Assembly: GCA_003550325.1 (NCBI GenBank)
Contig: QKWP01000268.1
Span: forward strand, 236,011-300,010
Direction: 5' to 3'
From: Gigaspora rosea
Lineage: Eukaryota > Glomeromycota > Glomeromycetes > Diversisporales > Gigasporaceae
Length of the DNA: 64,000 nucleotides
Shown here: positions 11,419 through 22,812 of the stretch, in pieces
How positions within the stretch are numbered: the first letter of the stretch is position 1
Layout of the letters: every line of letters starts with the position of its first letter
Notes under the pieces: generated by a model
Databases searched by the model: none
What the model saw: only the letters and a program-made list of their open reading frames with translations
What the model was told of the DNA's origin: nothing
Translations under genes and position numbers: made by a program

Positions 11419-11708
11419 GCATTTCTACTAAAGACAAGAACGGGTAATAAAATGTGTCAAATTTATAACGTGTATTATGGGAAGGATAGTAACGAATAAA
11501 AACGATATGGTATCAAAAATAACGAATATAAAGGAAAATAAAAAAAAATAAAGGGGGAAAACGTAGCTAGTAGTGCATAGTGCAGTAATGAGTGAAAGGT
11601 TGAAAAGTGCCCCCTTATATATCTTTTTTTTATCTGCCCAACGCGTAAACACATACATAAGATCGGCGACAATTGGCCAATCAAATCGACGTATTTTTGT
11701 CTGCTGAT

Positions 11709-14395
11709 TAGGGCTGTCCATTTTATGCAGCAACAAACCCCAAATTATGTATGCGATACCTGTCTATTTATGTGAAATTATGTAATAAATTTTTAAAAAT
11801 ATGCGACAAAATATGCGAACGAAGTAGAAATATGCAGTAATATGTGACAAAAAAAAATAAGATATATATTTTATTTATGTATTTTTTTTTTTAATTAAAA
11901 AAAAAGCTAATTGAATTTTTGAATAAAAAAAAAGTTCGATTACATATTCAACTTGAAATTCTTTAATGTAATCGTTAATATTATTTTTAAGCTATTCTTC
12001 TGTATTACTATTGAAGTACATAAAGTTTAATGCTTCAATAGATGTTTCAGAAAGTGAATGCCGGTTATCATCAAGGATGTTTTTATATGCGGAAAAACTT
12101 CGTTCTACATCCACACCTGATACTGAAAGCCAAATATAATCTAAGGCTAGTTTTGATAAGTCGGGTAAGATTTGAAATTTTTCTCTCCAGTAATTATCTA
12201 AATCAAAATTTTCATAATCAGAAAAATCTTTATTTAATCCACAATAAATTCCCCACTCTTGAATAATTTGATTGCTTGGTGATTTAAATTCCCGAATTTC
12301 TGAATATAAATAAATATTTTGACGATGTTGTTGAACATGAATATACCGTGGATCAAAGCATTGAATTGCTTTAAATAAAGGCAATGCAGGATGTCTATCG
12401 ATATGCTTTTTAAACTTATTAAATGCCAACTGATATGCCTTGCGAAACATAGTAACATAAACCTCCATATCAAGATGATTATCTTTGAATTTAGATTTTA
12501 TTTCTTCACTAATAGGAGGTTTGATTATACCTGATTGTAACGAGGCTTCAAGATGTGTTAATCATTGTGCTACAAATGGAGCAACAGGTTTTTTTCTAAT
12601 TTCGAAAAATTCAAGATCCTCTACAAGACTAAAATAGAATAAGACTAAATTTCTTTTTTTTTTTTTTTAAACAAAACTGGATTACTTACCACTTTGCATT
12701 AAATGATATAAACATAGATAGAACTTCAAAAAGAAAAGTATTTGTATAGTTATTGAAAATTGTTGCTAATTCTTGAATTGCATAACTTTCATTATTAACC
12801 TGTTCTTCTTTAAGATAAAATAAATGCAATTGGTTAATATTTTGATTGATCCAAAAGACAAACCTAAACCAAGAATTCCAGCGTGTTTTAACAGGTAATG
12901 GTGGTAAAGTAATTTGATTATTTATATTATTACTATCATTATCTGTTAAAGATAAATCTGAATTAAAATTTGATTTTAAAAAGCATATCCAGCGCCTTTT
13001 ACGAGCCGGACAATGAACAAATGATGCTTTAATATTTTTAACAACATTAGCTAAAAATTGGAAATTTTTATAATAAACCCATGTTTTTCCTACTAAATTT
13101 AAAATATGGGCTAAACAATGATTATGTTTTAATTATGGAACTAAAGGAGATATAATTTGAAATGCTTTTAGCATATATGCTGCATTATCAGAAATAAAAA
13201 AATAAGATTATCGAATGAAATATTATAAAATTGCAAAGTTTTTATGACTAATTGAGCAATGGAAGCACTATCCATGGTAGTAATAAATTCTGTTTTAGCA
13301 AGTTTAGTTTGGTTATTAAAACTAAACAAAATATTAACAACTGCTCTGTTGCATGCATCCGTAGTTTCATCTACAGTAATAGAAATTCATTTATCTTTTA
13401 AAAGACTTTGTAATTTTAATACTTCAGTATCAAATACTTTTGGTAAATATTTAATACGAAGTTGTTTTGAACTTGTAATAACGCCACCTAAAAAAAAATT
13501 AATAGAATTATCTGTTATTAATTTTTAATAATGAATAGAATATATTAATAAATAAAGTAATTACCGTTTTTACAATATTCTAAAAAAAAATTTTTAAGCT
13601 TATCGACTTTATGTAATGGAATATCAGCATTAGTAAATGCATTTACTAAAGCAAAGTTAATAAGCTCACGATCATTTAAATTAATGCGAGCTGTATCAAG
13701 AGTTGTTTGGCGATTTAATTTTAATTTTTCAGCTTTAACGACATTACTCTTATGTTTATCAGATTTTAAATGATTGTCTACTGTTGATTTTCTTGTATGG
13801 TCTACAACATGTTGACAAAATTCGCAAACCAATTTTTGACCATCAACATAAAAATTTTTTTTATATTCAGGATGTTCAACTCTACGTTCAGTAGCAGAAA
13901 TCATTTTTAAGATTTACTAAACTCAAGAAAAAAAGGTTCTTTTTATTTATTTTTCATCTTTTAATTATTTTACAATGAAATATCAAGAAAGTTCTTGGGC
14001 GTTTTACTAAACATTAAGGTGTATTTCATACAATTTTATTTCAGCTTATTCATGCATCTATCTTTCTTTAGATAACTAACTTTAACTACCATAGATTCTC
14101 GAAATAACAGGCATTGGCGTTATTTCAAAAATCATGCCTTCTAAAACCAAATAAGTGATTTCGAAATAACATCCATGTACTTCCTAAAATAACCACTTTA
14201 TAATCGTTATTCAAAGAATTTTAATATTTTCGGTTAATTGCTATATACACGTTTTTTTCTAGATTTATGCGCAGATTATGCACTATTAATTATGCGATAT
14301 CAGCACTGATATGCAAATTATGCAATTGCATATGCTATGCAATAAATGTTAAGTTTATGCGCATATTATGCAATTGCAGATATGCACCAGCCCTA
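11709..14395 (-). mobile_element. 2,687-bp hAT transposon, nearly complete
   Basis: Ends begin TAGGGCTG on both strands, with further imperfect TIR similarity (ATTTTATGCAG / GCATATCTGCA), and are flanked by perfect 8-bp duplications CTGCTGAT (11701-11708 and 14396-14403). Unit 1 shows the pre-insertion sequence near 2562-2580. The interior encodes one minus-strand hAT transposase. Subterminal regions are rich in TATGCA/TGCATA motifs, typical of transposase binding sites. This is the only element in the window carrying its own recognisable hAT transposase. It postdates the tandem duplication. Confidence 0.92.
11992..13904 (-). pseudogene. hAT transposase, disrupted
   Basis: Read on the minus strand. 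The N-terminal exon (13904-13560) has a BED-type zinc-finger pattern, CEFCQHV then H and H about 20 residues on. After a short intron come LRIKYLPKVF and ISITVDETTDA (the DDE-region VDETTD hallmark). Then come SDNAAYM, CLAHILNLVGKTW, a CPARKRRW block and TRWNSWFRF. A gtaagt...ttttag intron near 12690-12630 leads to the C-terminal exon (from about 12630), which ends in SGVDVERSFSAYKN, the hAT dimerisation signature. Lesions: a stop before ISITVDETT, a frameshift before SDNAAYM, a stop before LKHNHCLAH, and a stop in the last exon before LTHLEASL. The lesions are few, so decay is recent. Confidence 0.88.
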
Positions 14396-14403
14396 CTGCT
14401 GAT

Positions 14404-15284
14404 CTGCTGATCTGGGAATCTGGACGCATGATCAAAACAAACGTTCGCTTTTTCCAAAAATTGAAAATACGTATAAGAAACCACCTTTAGTGCACTAAAC
14501 AAAAATTTATGTTTGGAATTTTACTACATAATAGTCCCCTTGCCCTAACAATAACGAATAACAACTTTAACAGCTTTGCTGCGCTACAAACCTGGAATTG
14601 ATTAAATATATGCCTGTGATTGACTAAAAAGACGTCATAAATTTTAAACATTTTGAGTGACAATACCAGAATAGTCAGTTTTGATGTTTAAAATTATTTT
14701 CGAAAGTACATTGTAACTTATTATAGAATAAAATGGTTTTATGACGATAAAAGATATTTTGCAAATTATTATTTCATGTTTGATAAACCTAAGTGATAAA
14801 ATTAGGGAATTTTGCATATTTTCGAATCATGCATTGAGAAAATTTCTGTACAGATACAGTATCAAGTAATTAATAGTAGTTAATAAAATTTTTTTAATTA
14901 TATATATATAAAGAATGTGTATAGAAATAAGAAAATGGTTTATTATAATAAAAAATTTTCTTCTCTCAAAGACAAAAGACCTTTACAAGAATTCAAATTT
15001 GATTAAAGTAACCCGTCAAATCACATGATCAATGATTTTGTGTAACCCAATTATTTTATTCCGTAGATTAGGTAATATATGTCATGGCCCTTATATAAAC
15101 ATGTGACTAAATTAATGCTAACAGAAGCTTTTACCATAGAATATCGATAACTTCAAACTAAATCTATAATCTTAAAATTCTAACAACCAAAAAATTTTAT
15201 TAAAAAATCCTAACATACTATTTTAATCAAAAAAAAAAGAAATAAATCAAAAAATACAATAAATATTTAAAGCTATTTTAGAAT
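14404..15284. other. Unit 2 spacer, no gene
   Basis: Aligns with unit 1 (2571-4495) once the three private insertions there are removed, and with unit 3 up to 22812. No coding frame of note. It contains the empty site for the 107-bp foldback (one ATTGTAACT near 14709). Confidence 0.6.
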
Positions 15285-15645
15285 CAGTAATTATAAATCA
15301 AACCAGTGGTGTTAAACACCAGTATGCAGTGTAACATGAAGATCAATATTAAAAAATAAACAAAAAAAAATAAACAAAAGCTAAAGTTGATATATGTTAA
15401 GTAGAGCAATAGTTAGGGTTAGGGTGAGGTATAGTATATAGTAAAATTTCGCAAGGGGGTTTTTTTTTAAAAAAAAAAGGTGGTTTCATAGATAAAATTT
15501 TGAGGTAGAAGGTATTTTTTAAAAAAAAGCAAAACAACAAAAATTTTATGTTACACCTGATCTATACGTTACACTGCATTTAAAAAATTTGATTGGTGAA
15601 AATCATTGTGGTGTTGAGCACCAGTGGTGTGATTTAGTAAACCCG
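15285..15645. mobile_element. 361-bp hAT-type MITE, TTTAGAAT target
   Basis: Imperfect inverted ends near AAATCAAACCAGTGGTGTT and its complement CACCAGTGGTGTGATTT, flanked by TTTAGAAT (15277-15284 and 15646-15653). Unit 1 has the uninterrupted site near 4493. The loop has TTAGGGTTAGGGTGAGG (15417-15433) and a GTTACACCTGATC motif also found in other elements of the window. Confidence 0.75.
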
Positions 15646-15653
15646 TTTAGAAT

Positions 15654-17630
15654 AATAATAAAATAATTATAAAATAATAATAATAATAATAATAATGATC
15701 GGAAACAATTTTTAATGTTCAAACTGTTTTATTGAATAATCGTTATACAGTTACAGTACCACTGCTTCACTTTAACTCTTCTCACGACTCACGAAATCTA
15801 TAAACCATATGACTCTCGACTTCATATTATTACGTATTAGCCTACATTATGGTCTTTTTTTTTTTGTTAGTTGGGTTTACGAAGAATAAGCCTTTCACAA
15901 ATAAAATGACTTAAACTGCAGAGTTTAATTGATTTATTGCACCTATAGGCTAAATTTAAACGTTCAAATGTACCTCCCACCTAACCTCAGAATTACTTCG
16001 CGGAAGGTGCTCTATCGATTTTTTTTGGTCGAGCTTTGCCAATTCGTATCTGTAGCTGCTGAATGAACCATTTTTGTAATGGACACCAATATGTAAAGCA
16101 TATTGTACATATAACATTTCGTGTAGATCATCCAATCAAATTTAAAGGTAACTAATTTCCAAATTGCAATGTTTCACAGCTTTATTTTTTTCATAATTAG
16201 GTTTAGAAGAGAATTGTCCTTCACTATATAAAATAATCATAAAAACAAAGAACTTTATTTAGAAGTGAAGTTACTATGTGTATTATTACATTTTGAAATT
16301 AGTAAAATGGAAAAAGGTAACTTAGAACGTTTTTGTCAAAGGTTAAACTAACAAAACCCTGTCAAAGTTATTATTAGCCTAAATAAGGCTTTGATCCACT
16401 TTATTTAAAATAAAAAATATTCTACAATCTTTTGAGCTATGTAAAACTATACTGCAGAATAAAGGTAACTAATAATAGAATTGGATTTGGAAACGGAACC
16501 GGGAACAAAGAACTTATGAGAAATTCTCACCAATCTAGCCATTGAAGTTGAGAGGCAGACAGAAAATTTACGTTTTTTGATATTTTTATTAAAAATGGAA
16601 TTTTAATATCATTTTGTATATAATTAAAAAATTAAAATTTAATTTTAAAGATGCCTACCCGGCAGCTTACAATGATAGCACTTGCCAAATATACTAAAAA
16701 AGCATAACTTTATACACGTTCGGACAGATACGTCTTTGATAATAGAAATATTGAAGTATCAAAAATGTAGCTTTTATATCATCTTACATGCTCTAGATAA
16801 TTATCGTCTATTTAAAAAAAAATTCAGCATAATTGTCATCAATTTTATATATGTATTAAAAATTTAGATCAATTACAAAGGAAAAAATCATAGTGAATAA
16901 TAGCAATAGGATAAAAAAAATTCCAGCAAAAAACTCCCCACTTTCGCTATCATTCAATCATTATTTATTGCCCAACTTTTATTTACATCGCTTAGCAGTA
17001 TATGACGAGCGTTCCTTTTTGTTCACATCTCACATACTAATCTTTAGTATCATATTCAAATGGTAGTATATTTGGAAACGAATCGTCTTACAATGTATCG
17101 GTATGTATTGTTAATATTGTAATATAGCGCTTTTTTTCCAACAGTTGTTCTGAAGCGGTGCAACAGATCTTGAGTGACATGAAATCTACAATATATAATT
17201 TCTAACGTTAAAATATCAGATATTGATTGATTAGACCATTTATCGCCCTAGAAGAAAATGCGAATTTTGTGGCCACTCGTTTTTTTGCTCCAAAAATATC
17301 TGACATGTTCTGATCGACATGCTCGTATTTTCTTTATCTACACTTCTGAATTCTCCAATAAGAATCATGCAATTAATATTAAGGTGATTCATATTGAAAT
17401 AGTGTAAGACACCTGATTTTAATGGTTCATCCTTGAGGAGTTATTTCATGATCTAACAATGTCTGCATCTTTGGTTTTTCCAAATAACAATAAAAAATTT
17501 TTAGAAAAGGCTTGCTCATTGGTAATTTTTTTTTTTGTCGTTCAATACCGTGCATTTTTTTAACTTCAAAAACTTTTATTGTATATTAAAAATTAAATAT
17601 TTAACAGAAAAAAAGTTTAACTATATGAAT
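15654..17630. other. Unit 2 spacer with dispersed repeat and exon-like remnants
   Basis: Counterpart of unit 1 4500-7440 without the 964-bp element. The first part (to about 16150) is the ~690-bp dispersed repeat. Further on are the counterparts of the unrecognised exon-like stretches (16430-16570 plus strand and 17160-17345 minus strand), and an open frame reading HVRTDTSLIIEILKYQKC (about 16715-16770) that is also conserved in unit 1 near 5570. No family recognised. Confidence 0.4.
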
Positions 17631-17633
17631 TTG

Positions 17634-18262
17634 CTAACGTTTAATCCCATTAACCAAAACATAAGGACCACCACTAATTATTTGCAACCCAACTTTATTT
17701 GCATGCTCTTGACATTCAACATTTTCAGCCCCTGGTTGAAGCCATATACGACTAATTCCCAACTAAAGATTTTTTTTTTAATACATTCGATTAGAATTAC
17801 GTTATGAAAAATGGAAATGGAATAAACAATAAATAATAATATAAACAATAATACTTTTGATGCCTCTGTCAATATATCCTTTGACATACTTGGTTGAGTT
17901 ATTATTGAAACAGATGTATCATTAGGATCAAGGTTCGGTAACGAAGATAAATTCGGAACACAACTTAATCCTTCAACCTCCTTTTCCTTCTGTAAAAAAG
18001 TAATAATTCAAATAATAATTAAATAAATACCAGTAACTCAAGTTAAGAAAAAGTAACTGAACATATAATTATCAACTTCACTGGATTTTGAATAGCTACT
18101 ACTATTAATATACCTAATGCAGGAATAGTTAAAATACTTTGTGAAAAAAGTTGTAACGTTAGAGTATATTAAAAATACAAACCATTTCAATACCTTATTA
18201 CTATATTTTGAGGGATCTGCTGAAGCACCTACGACGGCATAATTAGAGGTTCTTTTATAAGG
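17634..18262 (-). pseudogene. CoA-binding-domain protein pseudogene (unit 2)
   Basis: Same four-exon minus-strand gene as in unit 1, with different damage. Exon 1 (about 18260-18183) keeps NYAVVGASADPSKYSNKVLK, including the glycine-containing nucleotide-binding segment. Exon 2 (near 18110-18080) has an 11-bp deletion and a 3-bp insertion that destroy the VTPVNP block. Exon 3 (17989-17855) is 135 nt, 45 codons, intact. Exon 4 (17762-17634) is intact, with IWLQPGAENVECQEHANKVG, then ISGGPYVLVNG, ending in a TAG at 17634-17636. No initiator ATG is visible in frame upstream of exon 1, so a further 5' exon may be missing. The disrupted exon 2 should make it non-functional, though one lesion leaves some doubt. 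Confidence 0.8.
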
Positions 18263-18414
18263 CCAGTGGTTTTTGCAGCATGGGGACTGTAGATCGGTTA
18301 CACAATTGATAAAATCTTTTTTTATATACTTTTTTAGGAAGCTTGCGTAACTTAATCCTAAAATTATCGTGATCTCAAAAAATTTTGATAGTCACCGTAG
18401 AAAGTTCTCAAGTG

Positions 18415-21045
18415 GTGCTTCTAGTTTGGAGAAATGACGCCTAATTCAAAAATTTGTATGAAATTGCTGTATTTTGGGGAATAAAGTTATGATAACAACA
18501 GGTACAGTACTTATTTAAGACGTTTAATTTGCCTCAGAAAAATTCATTGATATAAATATTTCTTTTAATAGGTGACTTGAACGATGTACTTTGGCTGGCG
18601 CAAGTAGTCAATATGTCAGTGCTCTAAAATTAATATGGAATCTTATAGATTCGAGCGCTGTATACCGATTTCTAGCGGCAAAGTGTTGCGTGTATATGAA
18701 TTGATCAGAAAATCTTCCATCGCAATACGTTAGCAATGTATGTCTTAATTTTGATAACATTAGCACTCGTTAAATGTTGCTTACTTTTTTTTAGCTCGCC
18801 TAATATTGTAATAATGGCAAAACTCTCACCATTAAAAGCTTGCCAACTCGCCAGCTAGTTTGTCAACCACCCTAACTTAATTACACGATATCATTTTAGA
18901 TTAAGTACCAAGAAGTATTAGATATTCTTGATGATGAAAATCCATTTCTTGATAGAGGTTCGTTGACATGTAAAAAAGAATAAACTCACATAATTAAACT
19001 TATGTAATTTTGTTTGTAGATTATAATTCGGTTGACAAAAACACAGAAGGAGGGATTGGTGTGAGCCTTTCATAAATAACTTTGTGATTTATATATAATT
19101 TTTTTATACGTTTCACTAAATATAATTCCTACTGCTCCTGCTTACATTAGCTTGAAGCATCCATTTGCTATCTACGTGGGGTTATATACTCTCAACAGTC
19201 TGACCTCGATAACGCTAAAAAAGTGGTTTACAAAAGCGATGTTAAATGTTTTGAGGTGTGCCAATGTTTCTTATTTAATTTATTTTTAAATTAATAAATT
19301 TAAAAATGCTATTTATGTAGGTATTTAATGAACTAATCATAAATCACATGATGACAGGTAAGGAAGGTAAACTCACCGCATAAACATGTGCTTTCCGGTT
19401 GTATCTAAACGTTTGTTTACCTGATTAAGCTCTTCAATTATATATAGAATGGGATATTAAATTCGATGACTAATAAGAATATGAAGATGCGGTTTTATCA
19501 AAATGAATTACATATCAATGCTGAAGAAAATTTACTATCTATCCAAACACTATTAGACCTTTTATTTACCAGATATAGTATGTTTCACCATGCTTAAATA
19601 GTATGAACGCGTAACAGAAATTCAAGAAGCACGATCAGAATTAGAAAATAAATTTCACAATGCAGATATATTATTAAGTCATGCAGATGAATTATATTAC
19701 TCAATGTCGATTCAAAGAATGCCTTGAAGTCACGACTAAGTATATATTTAATGAATATTTATTGTGAAAGATTTATTTCTTAATATTTTTTAATTTAAAA
19801 ACAGATTGCTTGAATTTGATATGTACAACCAAGCGGTGTCTTCCTATTCACATTGTGTGTCTCCAAGAATTGCGTGAGAAAAAAAAACAAATTTATTCTT
19901 GTTTGCTCACGAACTTATTGATGAAGCTATCACGTGGTTTAGCGTTGGTTGCTATTTAACTTTCTGATTATTCAGAATGACGAAGTGAGAAGATAACTTA
20001 CGTGGATAGAATTTTCAGTTTTAGAATAATAAAATACCATTTAACAACATTTTTCTAAACTTTATATTAAAATAAAAAATTTTAATTACGCAATTAAAAA
20101 TATCCATATTTAGCAAGGCATCTACTATGGATTCTCATTGCGGGCCAGCGTGGATAGGATTTGCACATACTTTTGCTATAGAATCAGAACATTGATCAAG
20201 CAATAACAGCTTATTCTATAGCAGCAAAATTATATCCAGGGTATTGTTTTTATTTGTGGTTTACTACAAAACCGATCTGATCTATTATTAACATTTTTTT
20301 TATAATCATATAATTAGTTCGAATCTCCCAACTCTTTTCATTGGTATGCAACATCTTCAAGCCAAAAAACTTCTGTCTACTGAAGAATATGCACCCAAAT
20401 CTGTGAGAGTGATCCATTAGTATTAGACGAGTTGGGTGAGTTGGGTGTGCTTTATTTTCAAAAAGCTCAAGTAAATAATATATTATAGTATATTAAATGA
20501 TTTAAGATTGCTCTTTAAAACAATTCTTTATCAGGTATGCCCAATCAGTCGATTCCTTTAAGAATGCACTTAAGGCAGCAGAGGAAACAAAATGTCGGCC
20601 ACAAGTATGGAAAACAATATGAATTAATCTTGGCCATGTTTTCAGGCAGCTTGGGTAATTATCTATACTTATTATAACTTAAAACGATTAATTTTTTATT
20701 CTTTTAATCATAATTTTGATCATTTGCTTCCTAGCGAGTTGGATATTACTGAATCATATTTCCAAAAAGTAGTCGCTATATCACCATCACAATTCGGATG
20801 CGTTAACTGCATTAGGATACATTTATCATGTGAAGGAAGTGTTTGAAGAGGATATCATGTATTATCATGAGGTTTTATATCAATTTATATTATAATTTCA
20901 TAGTTTTGATTCATTGACTTGCTATTTAGATTATTAACAATATCGAACTTATAATTGGTAGGCATTAGGTATATGTCCTTGCGATCCTATTAAACATGAT
21001 CTTTAAGTTCATGTCTACATTATTATGGTAGCTTGAAATATGATT
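18415..21045 (+). pseudogene. CDC16/APC6-like TPR pseudogene (copy 3, spans the unit 2/3 junction)
   Basis: Exon fragments: VWRNDA, a stop, then FKNLYEIAVFWG (18425-18480), DVLWLAQV, then in a shifted frame SQYVSALKLIWNLIDSSAVY and RFLAAKCCV (18576-18692), VLDILDDENPFLDRG (18915-18960), TEGGI (about 19050), LEASICYL, IFNELVINHMMTG (19325-19363), a region with an internal deletion near 19450, SELENKFHNADILLSHADEL (19638-19697), then the 3' exons through GPAWIGFAHTFAIE (20140-20185), FKNALKAAEET (20560-20590), INLGH, YYHEVLYQF (20860-20885) and CPCDPI. It keeps the NADILLSHAD block best of the three copies. Shared and private lesions make it non-functional. Confidence 0.85.
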
Positions 21046-22812
21046 GATTAATGTTTGCGTTTTTTTAAAACGAACGGTTGATAAAAAAGAATTAGATTCA
21101 AAATAACAGAATAATTTTTAAAAATAAAAAAAATTAATATAAATAATAATAACACGTTTATTTGAAAAATTTTGAAGATATACATTTCGCAAATTTAATA
21201 TTATCATTCTCGCGCGTTTATTAAGAATAAAAGTTTAATCATAATTAAAGTCAGAGAACATTAATGAAACATTGGCAAAAAAATTTTTTTTAGAAAATTC
21301 GATTATAAAACTTTTCTTTTCAATTCCAATAAAAACTTTATTATAAGCAGATTTATTTCACGAATATATTTCTTGATACATTTAAAAAATCATTTACATA
21401 AAAAATCATTTACATAAAAAATCATTTACATTTAATAATTGAACTATTAAAAATTTCTTTATTTAAATTTTTATTGTTTTACAGGATACTTAGTTTAAAA
21501 AAAAAAAAAAAACAACAAAAAAAACAAAAAAGCCTACTCGTCCTAGTCACCACGTAGAGGTGTATCCTATGACTAGGAAATGCCTCGACAAAGAACACGC
21601 AAAAACCCAAGTGAGCTGGGAATTTTATCAAACCTCAGTTTTTTCGAGCAAAAACTGATTAGATAACCCCTGCCGCTTGTCGATTTATTGCTTTGAAGCT
21701 CAAGTTGACGAAAACGTGACCTGCTCGAAGGAACACGAGAAAAAAAATTGTCTTGACAAAGGGCTCGCAAAAACTCAAGTGAGCTGGGAATTTTATCAAA
21801 CCTCAGTTTTTCGAGCAAAAACTGATTAGACAACCCCTGCCGCTTGTCAATTTGTGCTTTAAGGCCCACGTTGCCAAAACGTGACCTGCTCGAAAGGAAC
21901 ACGAGAAAAAAAATAACCGAACAAAACAAAATTATAGCCAATAACAAAAATATTGTAATATTTGAAAAAATATTTCGATGTTCTTTGAAACAGTTGGGAT
22001 CAAAGGTATAACCTTTGGTTGGGATATTCTCAAGGAACACAAAATATTTTCTAAAATATTACAGCATTTCTACTAAAGACAAGAACGGGTAATAAAATGT
22101 GTCGAATTAATAACGTGTATTATGGGGAAGGATAGTAACGAAAAAAATACGATATGGTATCAAAAAAACGAATATAAAGGAAAATAAAAAAAAAAATAAA
22201 GGGGAGAACGTAGCTAGTATTGCATAGTGCAGTAGTGAGTGAAAGGTTAAAAAGTGCCCCCTTATATATCTGTTTATCTGCCCAACGCGTAAACACATGC
22301 ATACGCGTATACCAATCAAATCGACGTATTTTTGGCTAATTAATCAGCTGATCAGCTGATCTGGGAATCTGGAATTGAGTAACATGATCAGGAAAGTTCA
22401 AAACAAACATTCGTTTTGCCAAAAATCGAAAATAAGTATAAGAAACCACCTTTAGTGCCATAACAAAAATTTTCGTTGGAGCAATTTTACTATATAATAG
22501 TCCCCTTACCCTAACTTTAAATAGTTTTGCTGCGCTACAACCTGGCGTGCCTGGAATTGATAAAGTGCATGCCTGTGATTGGCTAAAAATGACATCATGA
22601 CATTTTTGAATGACAATACCAGCATAGTCAGTTTTTTGATGTTTAGAATTATTTTCAAAAGTACATTATAACTTATAATAGAATGTAAATGGTTATATGG
22701 CGATATTGCAAATTATTATTTCATGTTTGATAAACCCAAGTGATAAAATTAGGGAATTTTGCATATTTTAGAATCTCCGTACATTGAGAAAATTATTGTA
22801 CAGATACAGTTT
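19717..22812. repeat. Tandem segmental unit, copy 3 (right-truncated)
   Basis: Third direct copy. It aligns with 1-3745 and 9492-14835, then loses similarity just after the shared motif acagatacagt near 22800-22812. It lacks the private insertions of copies 1 and 2, so it gives the empty site for the 606-bp MITE of copy 1 (single GAATTGAG at 22372-22379). The CoA-binding gene of this unit is absent because the array ends before it. Confidence 0.85.
21497..22063. repeat. A-rich run, direct sub-repeats and foldback, unit 3 copies
   Basis: Interrupted A-run (21497-21530), hairpin, 168-bp direct repeat pair (21590-21910) and 110-bp foldback (21954-22063), collinear with units 1 and 2. Confidence 0.75.

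Larger units (their letters stand above)
9492..19716. repeat. Tandem segmental unit, copy 2
   Basis: Direct repeat of copy 1, with the same order of CDC16-like exons, 168-bp sub-repeats, hairpin, AT-rich spacer, CoA-binding pseudogene and the next CDC16-like 5' exons. It is 10,225 bp long because it carries a private 2,687-bp hAT transposon and a 361-bp MITE, and it lacks several hundred bases found after the CDC16-like remnant in copies 1 and 3. Copies 1 and 3 therefore preserve empty sites for its insertions. Confidence 0.9.

Noticed and set aside
12042..12266. Plus-strand frame and a second minus-strand frame (12234-12473) over the hAT transposase
   Set aside because: Shadows of the transposase C-terminal exon in other frames.
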